A stretch of DNA of 14,124 bases from PNAI01 sp964575715 (GTDB lineage: Bacteria > Pseudomonadota > Alphaproteobacteria > Rhizobiales > Xanthobacteraceae): positions 1 to 14,124 of the forward strand of contig CAZNSG010000063.1 in the NCBI GenBank assembly GCA_964575715.1. The letters are read 5' to 3'. Position numbers and translations under genes: made by a program. This document shows, piece by piece, positions 1 through 6,482 of the stretch (position 1 is its first letter; every line of letters begins with the position of its first letter). Under the pieces are notes generated by a model that saw only the letters and a program-made list of their open reading frames with translations, did no database searches and was not told where the DNA came from.

Positions 1-132
1 GCCTGGGTCATCGGCCGTCTCGGCGGCTGGACAGGCTATTACGGCAAACCAGGGCCGCAAGTGATGCGCCGGGGCCTCGACGACTTCCAGCGCATCAAGT
101 ACGGGGCTACGCTGAGGCTTCAACATGTGTGA
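1..132 (+). CDS. Transposase C-terminal end (Tn5/IS4-like), partial
   Basis: The window opens inside a plus-strand reading frame of 43 codons that ends with TGA at 130-132. The visible protein contains RLGGW, then PGP, then MRRGLDDFQ, and ends near ATLRLQHV. This order (LGGW, PGP, RGL/RGW with a following hydrophobic residue) matches the C-terminal segment of Tn5/IS4-type transposases as I remember it, a region outside the DDE catalytic core. The N-terminal and catalytic parts lie beyond the left edge, so it cannot be said whether the gene is intact. A repeat A copy begins about 18 bp after the stop. No clear insertion-sequence terminal repeat was recognised just after the gene. Family assignment is moderate; the presence of a real coding end is more certain. 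Confidence 0.6.
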   Translation, partial: AWVIGRLGGWTGYYGKPGPQVMRRGLDDFQRIKYGATLRLQHV

Positions 133-149
133 ATCCGATAGGTGTTTAC

Positions 150-322
150 GGGGAGAGGGTGGAGAGGTCCGAAGGACCGAGCCGGGTGAGGGGCTGTACC
201 ATGCCCCTCACCCGACTTCCTCGCTTCGCTCGGATAGCCGATGCTTCGCATCGGCGTTCTTGCTCTCAAGAACGGCGGCCGAAGGCCGCCTACGCTCTCC
301 CCGCAAAGCGGGGAGAGGTGAG
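150..322. repeat. Repeat A copy 1 (inverted relative to copies 2 and 3), hairpin chain
   Basis: This intergenic block between the transposase end and the SDR stop is a chain of perfect hairpins: 166-178 (GGTCC/GGACC), 238-254 (CCGATGC/GCATCGG), 256-273 (GTTCTTG/CAAGAAC), 274-290 (GGCGGCC/GGCCGCC) and 295-317 (CTCTCCCCGC, 3-nt loop, GCGGGGAGAG). Read on the minus strand it has the same order of parts as the copies at 9745-9893 and 11032-11244, with GGGTGAGGGG and CCCCTCACCC arms. It carries an extra three-hairpin module at about 238-290 that the others lack, and its left terminal hairpin is cut short. The 295-317 hairpin lies 10 bp beyond the SDR stop and could end or protect that transcript, though no T-run follows. 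Confidence 0.8.
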
Positions 323-327
323 AAAGT

Positions 328-1098
328 TCACTCCGCCGTCCAGCCGCCATCGACCAAGAGCGACGTGCCGGTCATCAGCGCGGAGGCGTCACCGGCCAGG
401 AACACGATCGCGCCGGTCAAATCCTCAAGCTGGCCCAGCCGCCCGAGCTTGATGCGGCTGAGCGTGTCCTTGCGAAAGACCTCGTTCTGGAAGAACGGCC
501 GCGTCATCGGCGTCTCGATAAAGGTCGGCGCCAGCGTGTTGACGCGGATTTTGTGCGGCGCAAGCTCGATGGCCATGGCCTTGGTAAAACCCTCCATCGC
601 GTGCTTGGAGGCGCAATAGACCGTGCGCGTCGGGCCGCCGACATGGCCCATCTGCGACGACATGTTGATGATCGAGCCGGGACGCTTGGCCTCCAAGAGC
701 CGCCGCGCCACCGCCTGCGCCACAAAATATGCCGCGCGCACGTTGAGCCCGAACACAAAATCGAAATCCTCGACCTTCACGTCCACGAACGGCGCCGGGC
801 GGTTGGTGCCGGCGTTATTCACCAGAATGTCGAACGGCTCGGTGGTGGAAAGTATGGCCTTCACCTGCTCCACATCGCGCACATCGAGCATCAACGCTTC
901 CGCTTTCTGCCCGCGCGCGCGAATGGCGGCGGCGGCCTCCTCGATCTCGATTGCCGTGCGCGCGGCGAGCGTCACCTGCGCGCCGGCGTCGGCTAGCGCG
1001 GAGGCGGCGGCAAGCCCGATGCCGCGCCCGGCGCCGGTCACCAGCGCGCGCCGGCCGTCGAGGCGGAAGGAGGGGGTACGGGTGAGGTCAACTGTCAT
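328..1098 (-). CDS. SDR-family NAD(P)-dependent oxidoreductase
   Basis: This is a 256-residue classical short-chain dehydrogenase/reductase, the usual length for the family. The Rossmann glycine motif TGAGRGIG is at residues 21-28, NNAG at 94-97, the structural/catalytic Asn at 119, Ser147/148, and YCASK with Tyr161 and Lys165. The full Asn-Ser-Tyr-Lys tetrad is therefore present. Such enzymes interconvert an alcohol and a ketone; relatives include gluconate 5-dehydrogenases and 3-oxoacyl reductases, and the substrate here cannot be told. The ATG at 1098 is chosen because the frame further upstream is only translated repeat C (a proline/glycine-rich stretch) and residues MTVDLTRTPSFRLDGR look like a normal SDR start; an AAGG lies about 10 nt upstream. 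It is last in the minus-strand group, where the HpsN/HisD-like enzyme is a second alcohol dehydrogenase. Confidence 0.93.
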   Translation of the reverse strand: MTVDLTRTPSFRLDGRRALVTGAGRGIGLAAASALADAGAQVTLAARTAIEIEEAAAAIRARGQKAEALMLDVRDVEQVKAILSTTEPFDILVNNAGTNRPAPFVDVKVEDFDFVFGLNVRAAYFVAQAVARRLLEAKRPGSIINMSSQMGHVGGPTRTVYCASKHAMEGFTKAMAIELAPHKIRVNTLAPTFIETPMTRPFFQNEVFRKDTLSRIKLGRLGQLEDLTGAIVFLAGDASALMTGTSLLVDGGWTAE

Positions 1099-1131
1099 TC
1101 GAGAATAGCCTTGCCGCAGGCGTAGTTTGCT

Positions 1132-1237
1132 CCCTCCCCCGCTTGCGGGGGAGGGTTGGGGTGGGGGAATTTGGCGATTCAACTTGCCCCCTCCCGGCGA
1201 GCTGCGCTCGCCGACCTCCCCCGCAGGCGGGGGAGGT
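1132..1237. repeat. Repeat C, three consecutive hairpins
   Basis: Three strong hairpins fill this gap: 1132-1155 (CCCTCCCCCGC, TT, GCGGGGGAGGG), 1195-1213 (CGGCGAGC, TGC, GCTCGCCG) and 1214-1237 (ACCTCCCCCGC, AG, GCGGGGGAGGT). The outer hairpins resemble those of repeat A but have CTCCCCC instead of CTCTCCCC, and the arms GGGTTGGGGTGGGGG and CCCCCTC replace GGGTGAGGGG. It is thus a sister of repeat A. It sits between the SDR start and an SDR-like start fragment at 1238-1297. Confidence 0.75.
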
Positions 1238-1297
1238 AAACAAAGAAAGCGCGCGCTTGCGGTCGAGGCGGAGGGATGGGGTTTTCGGCAAGTTCAT
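1238..1297 (-). pseudogene. Possible remnant of a second SDR start
   Basis: Read on the minus strand from the ATG at 1295-1297, the frame gives MNLPKTPSLRLDRKRALSL before running into repeat C. The SDR just downstream begins MTVDLTRTPSFRLDGRRALV. Over the 12 codons from KTP/RTP to RAL the two DNA stretches agree at 30 of 36 bases by hand count. The ATG overlaps the stop of the gene upstream in the CAATGA arrangement, as expected of a translationally coupled gene. The likely reading is the 5' end of a former or duplicated SDR gene, broken by repeat C. The match is short, so chance or convergent composition is possible. Confidence 0.35.
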
Positions 1298-1707
1298 TGC
1301 GGATTCGTCTTGTCGATCATCCGAAGATAGACGACGTTTTCACTCACTAGCTCAAGCTGTAGCTCAGATCGTAAAGATTGCCGAAGATCAAATATCAACT
1401 CATCGAGTGATGCGGTATTATTTTTCGCCATCGAAATTGCAAACTGTCGTGCCAATGACACTTGGCGAGGTGAGCCAAGTAGCTGAATGTCCGCTATCGC
1501 TGATTCAAAGTCCGACCAGTATTGCTTTATGCCATTTCGGTTTGATGCTCCTTCGAGTTTTCGATACGCTTCAAGAAGGTATTCAATCCGAAGCTTACGA
1601 CGTTCGTTAATGAGGTCGCGACGGGAAGAAAAATAGTGGCCAGCCCACCAACCGGCGGCGGCGACAAAGAATGTCGCTGTCAATTGGGCGATTGAATTCC
1701 ATTCCAT
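1294..1707 (-). CDS. Hypothetical protein with N-terminal membrane anchor
   Basis: This is a 137-residue protein with one predicted membrane segment near residues 8-25 (AQLTATFFVAAAGWWAGHYF), then an Arg-rich, largely helical cytoplasmic part: RRDLINERRKLRIEYLLEAYRKLE (split here by eye at residues 29-52), SDFESAIADIQLLG and a C-terminal LRQSLRSEL segment. The pattern of anchor, basic helix, YLLEAYRKLE, ADIQLLG and LR..LR.EL recalls a family of uncharacterised proteobacterial proteins; I know no function for it. The ATG at 1707 has GGAA about 9 nt upstream. It lies 29 bp after the HisD-like stop, so it is probably cotranscribed. Its DNA is clearly richer in A/T than its neighbours, with codons such as AAT, TTT and ATA, which suggests a separate origin. 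It has no evident link to the metabolic genes. Confidence 0.75.
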   Translation of the reverse strand: MEWNSIAQLTATFFVAAAGWWAGHYFSSRRDLINERRKLRIEYLLEAYRKLEGASNRNGIKQYWSDFESAIADIQLLGSPRQVSLARQFAISMAKNNTASLDELIFDLRQSLRSELQLELVSENVVYLRMIDKTNPQ

Positions 1708-1736
1708 CCTAGCGTTTCCGTTACATCATTCACCGC

Positions 1737-3044
1737 TTACTCCGCCGCCTGGGCGTAGGGCACATTGCGCCGGCCGTAGCGCCGCACCCGCACATTGGCC
1801 TGCTCGGCATGCGCCGAAAAGCCTTCCAGGATGCACAGGCGCGAGCAATATTCCCCGATCATGGCGCTCGCAGCATCCGTGAGCACCTTCTGGTAGGTGC
1901 AGGTTTTGAGGAATTTTCCGACCCAAAGGCCGCCGGTGTAACGCGCGGCCTGCTTGGTCGGCAGCGTGTGGTTCGTACCAATAACTTTATCGCCATAGGC
2001 CACATTGGTGCGCGGCCCCAGGAACAGCGAGCCGTAGTTTTTCATGTTGGTGAGAAAATAGTCGGGATCGCGCGTCATCACCTGCACGTGCTCGGAGGCG
2101 ATGCGGTCGGCCTCGCGCACCATCTCATCGTCGTCGTCGCACACGATCACTTCGCCGAAATCGGCCCAAGCTCGGCCTGCGGCGTCGGCGGTGGGAAGGA
2201 TTTTGAGCAGCCGCTCAACCTCGGCCATGGTGGCGCGCGCAAGTTTTTCCGAATTGGTGAGCAGCACCGCCGGCGACGTTGGGCCATGCTCGGCTTGGCC
2301 CAACAGATCGGTCGCGCAAATCTCGCCGTCCACCGTATCGTCCGCGATAATGAGCGTCTCAGTCGGCCCCGCCAGCAGGTCGATGCCGACGCGGCCGAAC
2401 AATTGCCGCTTGGCTTCCGCCACATAGGCATTGCCTGGCCCGACAATCATATCCACGGGCGCAATACTCTCGGTGCCGAGCGCCATGGCGGCCACCGCCT
2501 GCACGCCGCCGAGTACGAAAATCTCGTTGGCGCCGCCGAAGTGCATGGCCGCGACAATCGCCGGATGCGGCCCGCCCTTGAACGGCGGCGCGCAGGCGAT
2601 GATGCGTTTGACGCCGGCCACGCGCGCGGTGACGATCGACATGTGCGCGGAGGCCACCATGGGGTAGCGCCCGCCCGGGACATAACATCCGATGCTATTC
2701 ACCGGAATGTGACGATGGCCGAGTATGACGCCGGGCAGCGTCTCGACCTCGAGATCGTGCATGGTGTCTTTCTGCTTTTGCGCGAAGTTGCGCACCTGCG
2801 CCTGGGCAAACTTGATGTCGTCGAGGTCGCGTTTGGAAACTTGCGCGATAGCGCGCTCGATCTCGGCACTCGTGAGGCGGAAATCCTTCGGCGACCAGTT
2901 GTCGAATTGTTTCGACAGATCGCGCACCGCCGCGTCCTTGCGCGCATCGATCTGACCTAGGATTTGCTCCACCGTCGCGCGCACCTTGGCGTCGGCGGCC
3001 TTGATCGCGCTCGCGTCCATTCCGCGCTTGAGATAGCGGGGCAT
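1737..3044 (-). CDS. Histidinol-dehydrogenase-family enzyme, HpsN-like (sulfopropanediol dehydrogenase type)
   Basis: This 435-residue protein is the full length of the HisD family of zinc- and NAD-dependent dehydrogenases. Seen directly: YVPGG (121-125), GPGNAYVAEAK (202-212), AGPTET (225-230), GQAEHG with Gln250 and His253, SEH with Glu318-His319, Asp352, NHTLPT with His359, and His412. These correspond to the HisD zinc ligands (Gln, His, Asp, His) and the Glu-His catalytic base pair. The start (MPRYLKRG) and the stretches HIPVNSIGCYVPGGRYPMV and RYTGGLWVGKFLKTCTYQ look to me like the HpsN branch, which oxidises 2,3-dihydroxypropane-1-sulfonate to sulfolactate, rather than biosynthetic HisD. 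The catabolic surroundings and absence of other his genes agree. GGGAGAA precedes the ATG at 3044. The Bug gene lies 85 bp upstream. The substrate assignment is inference; another polyol or hydroxy acid is possible. Confidence 0.9.
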   Translation of the reverse strand: MPRYLKRGMDASAIKAADAKVRATVEQILGQIDARKDAAVRDLSKQFDNWSPKDFRLTSAEIERAIAQVSKRDLDDIKFAQAQVRNFAQKQKDTMHDLEVETLPGVILGHRHIPVNSIGCYVPGGRYPMVASAHMSIVTARVAGVKRIIACAPPFKGGPHPAIVAAMHFGGANEIFVLGGVQAVAAMALGTESIAPVDMIVGPGNAYVAEAKRQLFGRVGIDLLAGPTETLIIADDTVDGEICATDLLGQAEHGPTSPAVLLTNSEKLARATMAEVERLLKILPTADAAGRAWADFGEVIVCDDDDEMVREADRIASEHVQVMTRDPDYFLTNMKNYGSLFLGPRTNVAYGDKVIGTNHTLPTKQAARYTGGLWVGKFLKTCTYQKVLTDAASAMIGEYCSRLCILEGFSAHAEQANVRVRRYGRRNVPYAQAAE

Positions 3045-3129
3045 GCTTCATTCTCCCAAAAAATTGGCGCGGTAAATCGATTGCTATCTTGGCATGCCGG
3101 CCGCGGCGGCCAGATACGCCGCGGTAGAA

Positions 3130-4098
3130 TTATCGCTTGCCGACCAGCCCGGCCCGCTCGATCGCCGGCTTCCAGCGCACGTACTCGCTCGCGATGAATT
3201 TTTTCAGTTCCTCGGTCGTCATCGCCTCGGACACCAGACCATCGAGCCGCAACCGCTGCGCCACCTCCGGCTTGGCCATGGCCTGCACGATGGCGCGATT
3301 GACCTTTTGCGTAATGGCTGGCGGCAGTCCCGCTGGGCCCGAAAGCGAGAACCAGGTGGTGGCGATGATGTCGTATCCCAGCTCCTTGAACGTCGGCACA
3401 TCGGGAAAGTCGGGAAACCGTTCCTTGCCCGCGTGCGCAAGCGCTACCAGCGCGCCGCCACGCACCTGCGCCGCGGTCGATGATACCGTTTGGGCCGAGA
3501 ATGCGATATGGCCACCGACCAGATCCATGAGCCCCTGCGACGCGCCCTTGTAGGGCACGTGCTCGATCTTGATTCCCGCCTGCTGCGCAAAAATTTCCGC
3601 CACCAGATGCCCGGAACTGCCAAGCCCCGACGAGGAATATGTCAGCGGTTTGTCGCTGCGCTTCGACCAGTCGATGAAGTCCTTGACGGTCCTGACGCCG
3701 CTCTTGGCGTTGACCGAGAGCACGATTGGCGAGCCGGCGATGTAAGCGATGTTGGTGAGATCGCGCACCGGATCGTATTCGAGCTTGGGGTTGCCGATCG
3801 GCAGCAGCACCAAGTGGCTGATATTGGTGAGCACGAAATTGTAGCCGTCGGGGGCTGAGTCGACGACCGACTTCACGCCGATGGTTCCACCGGCCCCCGC
3901 CCGGGTCTCGACAAAGAATTGCTGCTTGTAGGCAATCGAGAGATGCTCGGCCACCAGGCGGGTGAGGACGTCGGCGGTGCCCCCCACGGCAAATGTGTTG
4001 ACCATGCGCACCGGCCGCGATGGCCACTCGTCCGCCATTGCCGCGACCGGGATTGTCAAAACGCCAGCCAGGGTCAGAACCGCGCAAACTCGCCTCAT
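3130..4098 (-). CDS. Bug/TctC-type tripartite tricarboxylate transporter substrate-binding protein
   Basis: This is a 322-residue periplasmic binding protein, normal for the Bug (TctC) family. The N-terminus MRRVCAVLTLAGVLTIPVAA is a Sec signal peptide with a likely cut after AMA at residue 22, followed by WPSRPVR, the family's usual mature start. The ligand-loop signatures AVGGTADVLTR (37-47), RAGAGGTIG (66-74) and APDGY (82-86) are present. Such proteins bind small carboxylates and either feed a TctAB permease or act as sensors. The ATG at 4098 is fixed by GGAGG 8 nt upstream; a longer frame to 4296 has no signal peptide. No TctA or TctB gene is nearby, so the protein is an orphan here. It is first in the minus-strand group and divergent from the CoA-transferase gene. 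Confidence 0.92.
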   Translation of the reverse strand: MRRVCAVLTLAGVLTIPVAAMADEWPSRPVRMVNTFAVGGTADVLTRLVAEHLSIAYKQQFFVETRAGAGGTIGVKSVVDSAPDGYNFVLTNISHLVLLPIGNPKLEYDPVRDLTNIAYIAGSPIVLSVNAKSGVRTVKDFIDWSKRSDKPLTYSSSGLGSSGHLVAEIFAQQAGIKIEHVPYKGASQGLMDLVGGHIAFSAQTVSSTAAQVRGGALVALAHAGKERFPDFPDVPTFKELGYDIIATTWFSLSGPAGLPPAITQKVNRAIVQAMAKPEVAQRLRLDGLVSEAMTTEELKKFIASEYVRWKPAIERAGLVGKR

Positions 4099-4268
4099 GT
4101 GTTCCTCCAAGAGTCGGCTTGAACCATAATGGGCGCCAAAATTGTACGTGAAGAGCGCCGGGATGGGCAAACAGCATATGCCTGCCGGGGCGGGGAACCG
4201 GTAGACAACACCCCCGAAGATCGGAGATGGTCCTTCGAAGGTCGAACCCCGCTGCGAAGAGATTTCCG
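4099..4268. promoter_or_regulatory. Divergent intergenic regulatory region
   Basis: This 170-bp space separates the oppositely transcribed Bug and CoA-transferase genes and must hold the promoters of both groups unless other starts exist. A perfect 10-bp palindrome CCTTCGAAGG is at 4232-4241, close to the CoA-transferase start, and could be an operator half-site; this is weak evidence. GAAGAGA just upstream of 4269 serves as the Shine-Dalgarno sequence of the CoA-transferase. No regulator gene is present in the window. Confidence 0.45.
4141..4170 (-). promoter_or_regulatory. Candidate sigma-70-like promoter for the minus-strand group
   Basis: On the minus strand TTGCCC (4165-4170) and TACAAT (4141-4146) are separated by 18 bp. 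This is a fair match to TTGACA/TATAAT, about 40 bp upstream of the Bug start. It is pattern matching only. Confidence 0.3.
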
Positions 4269-5462
4269 ATGCCGTTTCCCAGGGCCTCGCAAGCACTTGC
4301 CCGCTTCACCGTGCTCGACCTGACCCGCGTCCGTTCGGGCCCCACCTGCGTGCGCCAGCTCGCCGACTGGGGCGCCAATGTCATCAAGATCGAAATGCCG
4401 CCGGGGGCGGAAACCGGCGATCCGCCGGGCGGCCCGCGCGAGGGCTCCGATTTCCAAAACCTGCACCGCAACAAGCGCAGCATGACCCTCAATCTAAAGG
4501 AAAAAGCCGGCGTTGCGGCCTTAGCGCGGATGGTCAAGCAGGCCGACGTGGTGGTCGAGAACTTCCGCCCCGATGTGAAGGCACGGCTCGGCATCGACTA
4601 TGCGGCGCTGCGCGCGATCAACAAGCGCATCGTCTACGCCAGCATTTCCGGCTTCGGCCAGTCGGGCCCCTATCGCGAGCGCCCCGGCTTCGACCAGATC
4701 GCGCAAGGCATGGGCGGGCTGATGTCGATCACCGGCCTGCAGGGCCAAGGCCCGGTGCGTGTCGGCATTCCGATTGCCGATCTCACGGCCGGTCTGTTCT
4801 GCGCGCTCGGCATCATGGTGGCGCTGTTGGAGCGCGAACAATCGGGCGAGGGGCAGTGGGTCAATACCTCGCTCTTGCAGGCGCAGATTTTCATGCTCGA
4901 CTTCCAGGCCGCGCGCTGGCTGATCGGCCATGAGGTTCCCAAGCAGGCCGGCAACGATCATCCGACCTCGATTCCGACCGGCGTGTTCAAGACCTCCGAT
5001 GGCCATATCAACATCGCCACCACCGGCGGGGCGATCTGGGAGCGCTTTTGCCGCGCGCTCGGGGCTGAGGCGCTGTTGCAGAAGCCTGAGTATCAAACGG
5101 CCAAGGCGCGCTCGCAAAACCGCAAGGCGCTCAACGCCGAAATCGACACCTTCACGGCGAAGAAATCCAGCGCCGAATGGATCGAGATCTTCAACAAGGC
5201 CGGCGTGCCATGCGGGCCGATCTATTCCATCGATCAGGTGTTCGCCGACCCGCAAGTGGAGCATCTCGGCATTGCCCAGAGCGTGGCCAAGAAAGACGGC
5301 AGCGCGCTCAAAGTGGTCGGCCAGCCGATCGTGCTCTCGCGCACACCGAGCGCGATCGTTGCCCCGCCGCCTGAGCTTGGCCAGCACACCGACGAAGTGC
5401 TCACGGAATTCGGCTTTGGCGCGAACGAAATCGCAGCCCTGCGCAAGGCGAAAGTGGTATGA
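4269..5462 (+). CDS. CaiB/BaiF family (class III) CoA-transferase
   Basis: This 397-residue protein has the expected length for class III CoA-transferases, which move CoA from an acyl-CoA donor to a free carboxylic acid through an aspartyl-CoA intermediate. The family signatures are present: LDLTRVRSGPTCVRQLADWGA near the start (residues 16-36), IKIE (39-42), VVENFRPDVKARLGIDY (95-111), SGFGQSGPY (127-135) and GGLMSITG (149-156). The catalytic Asp is Asp171 in IADLTAG. The ATG at 4269 is preferred over an upstream in-frame start at 4227 because GAAGAGA lies 8 nt before it and the family motif begins shortly after. It is the first gene of the plus-strand group and probably activates the imported acid for the crotonase that follows. 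The acid substrate cannot be read from the sequence. Confidence 0.93.
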   Translation: MPFPRASQALARFTVLDLTRVRSGPTCVRQLADWGANVIKIEMPPGAETGDPPGGPREGSDFQNLHRNKRSMTLNLKEKAGVAALARMVKQADVVVENFRPDVKARLGIDYAALRAINKRIVYASISGFGQSGPYRERPGFDQIAQGMGGLMSITGLQGQGPVRVGIPIADLTAGLFCALGIMVALLEREQSGEGQWVNTSLLQAQIFMLDFQAARWLIGHEVPKQAGNDHPTSIPTGVFKTSDGHINIATTGGAIWERFCRALGAEALLQKPEYQTAKARSQNRKALNAEIDTFTAKKSSAEWIEIFNKAGVPCGPIYSIDQVFADPQVEHLGIAQSVAKKDGSALKVVGQPIVLSRTPSAIVAPPPELGQHTDEVLTEFGFGANEIAALRKAKVV

Positions 5463-5486
5463 TGCATTCAATGCACAACCCTTCAC

Positions 5487-5652
5487 CGTCATCCTGAGGC
5501 GCCCGCGCGAAGCGCGGGCCTCGAAGGATAGACGGCCCGGGCCGTCGCCCACCAATGTCGGGTTTACCCGACATTGGATTTCTAAATGCGCAAGTCGGGC
5601 AAGCCCGACTTGCGGTGGCTCGCCCTCTGGGCTCGCACCTCAGGGTGACGGC
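5487..5652. repeat. Repeat B copy 1 with nested twin palindrome
   Basis: The block between the CoA-transferase and crotonase genes starts with CGTCATCCTGAGGCGC and ends with GCACCTCAGGGTGACGGC, which pair as terminal inverted repeats. Inside are a CCCGCGC/GCGCGGG hairpin, CCTCGAAGGA, and the twin-palindrome module (listed separately at 5549-5618). The ends match those of the copy at 13007-13202. This is the GTCATCCTGAGG type of repeat common in Bradyrhizobium relatives, from memory. Confidence 0.8.
5549..5618 (-). repeat. Twin-palindrome module, copy 1 (inverted orientation)
   Basis: This roughly 70-bp unit is bounded by CCACC (5549-5553) and GGTGG (5614-5618). Palindrome P2 at 5552-5577 has 12-bp arms around a TCGGGTTTACCCGA core. 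Palindrome P1 at 5589-5614 has 12-bp arms with a CAAGTCGGGC half. The 11-bp spacer is A/T-rich. Reverse-complemented, it gives the same order P1, spacer, P2 and the same TCGGGTAAACCCGA core as the copies at 11160-11229 and 13052-13119. Confidence 0.8.
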
Positions 5653-5672
5653 AGAATACTCAAGGAGATATC

Positions 5673-6464
5673 ATGACCGAGACCGACAAGATGCTCTCAC
5701 GCAAGGACGGGCGCGTCGGCTATGTGATCTACAACAATCCCGAACGCCACAATGCGGTATCGCTCGACATGTGGGAGGCCGCCGTCCGCGTCCTGGAAGA
5801 TTTCCGCAACGACAAGGACATCGGCGTCGTGGTGGTCACCGGGGCGGGCGGCAAGGCCTTCGTCTCGGGCGCCGACATCTCGCGCTTCGAGAAGGAACGC
5901 TCCGGCGAAGAGGCGGTGGCGCGCTATAATACGATCGTGGAAAAGAGCTATGCGGCGTTTCATGAATTCCCCAAGCCGACCATCGCGATGATCCGCGGCT
6001 ATTGCATCGGCGGCGGCATGGGGCTTGCCACCTGTTGCGACCTGCGCATCTGTTCGGAAGGTTCGAAATTCGGCGTGCCGGCGGCCAAACTGGGCCTCGG
6101 CTACGCCTACCCCGGCCTCAAGCGGCTGGTGGACATTGTGGGGCCGTCCTTTGCCATGGAGATTTTCTATACGGCGCGGCAATTCACCGCAGCCGAGGCC
6201 CTCGTCATGGGTCTGGTGAACCGGGTCGTGACTGATGGAGAACTGGAAAAATACGTCAAGGACTATGCCGATACCATCGCCGGCAATGCGCCGCTCACCA
6301 TCAAGGCGGTCAAGGCCACCGTCGCCGAGGTCATGAAGGAAGACGGCAAGCGCGACATCCGGCGCTCCGCTGCGCTCGTGGAAGCATGCTTTAAGAGCCG
6401 CGACTATGAGGAAGGCCGCAAAGCGTTTATGGAAAAGCGCAAGCCGGTGTTCACCGGAAGTTGA
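5673..6464 (+). CDS. Crotonase/enoyl-CoA hydratase-isomerase superfamily protein lacking both hydratase glutamates
   Basis: This 263-residue protein has the length and fold signatures of a single-domain crotonase: NPERHNAVS (22-30), the oxyanion-hole segment SGADIS (65-70), and IRGYCIGGGMGLATCCDLR (107-125), with Ala67 and Gly114 as likely oxyanion donors. Aligned to rat enoyl-CoA hydratase, Glu144 is replaced by Gly117 and Glu164 by Ala137 (FGVPAAKLG against FGQPEILLG). Tyr144 in KLGLGYAYPG falls where methylmalonyl-CoA decarboxylase carries its active-site Tyr140. Simple water addition to an enoyl-CoA is therefore doubtful; decarboxylation, isomerisation or C-C cleavage of an acyl-CoA is as likely. 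AAGGAG precedes the ATG. It follows the CoA-transferase, which would supply its thioester, and is 18 bp from the ABC ATPase, so the two are almost surely cotranscribed. Confidence 0.9.
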   Translation: MTETDKMLSRKDGRVGYVIYNNPERHNAVSLDMWEAAVRVLEDFRNDKDIGVVVVTGAGGKAFVSGADISRFEKERSGEEAVARYNTIVEKSYAAFHEFPKPTIAMIRGYCIGGGMGLATCCDLRICSEGSKFGVPAAKLGLGYAYPGLKRLVDIVGPSFAMEIFYTARQFTAAEALVMGLVNRVVTDGELEKYVKDYADTIAGNAPLTIKAVKATVAEVMKEDGKRDIRRSAALVEACFKSRDYEEGRKAFMEKRKPVFTGS

Positions 6465-6482
6465 AAACTGCAAGGGGGAAAA

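Noticed and set aside
295..317. Rho-independent terminator after the SDR gene
   Set aside because: The hairpin is strong, but no run of T follows on the minus strand, and it is part of a repeat found elsewhere, including between cotranscribed genes.
1809..2960. Long plus-strand open frame opposite the HisD-like gene
   Set aside because: It is the antisense of a well-supported gene in high-GC DNA, is rich in His and Arg, and shows no family motifs.
1737..3044. Histidine biosynthesis gene hisD
   Set aside because: Motifs fit the family, but no other his genes are near and the sequence recalls the catabolic HpsN branch.
4232..4241. Operator palindrome CCTTCGAAGG
   Set aside because: At 10 bp it is short for a high-GC genome with many palindromes, and no regulator gene or second copy supports it; it is mentioned only within the intergenic region.
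4521..5555. Long minus-strand open frame opposite the CoA-transferase
   Set aside because: It is antisense to a gene with complete family signatures; its composition (Arg, His, Leu, Ala rich) is that of a shadow frame.
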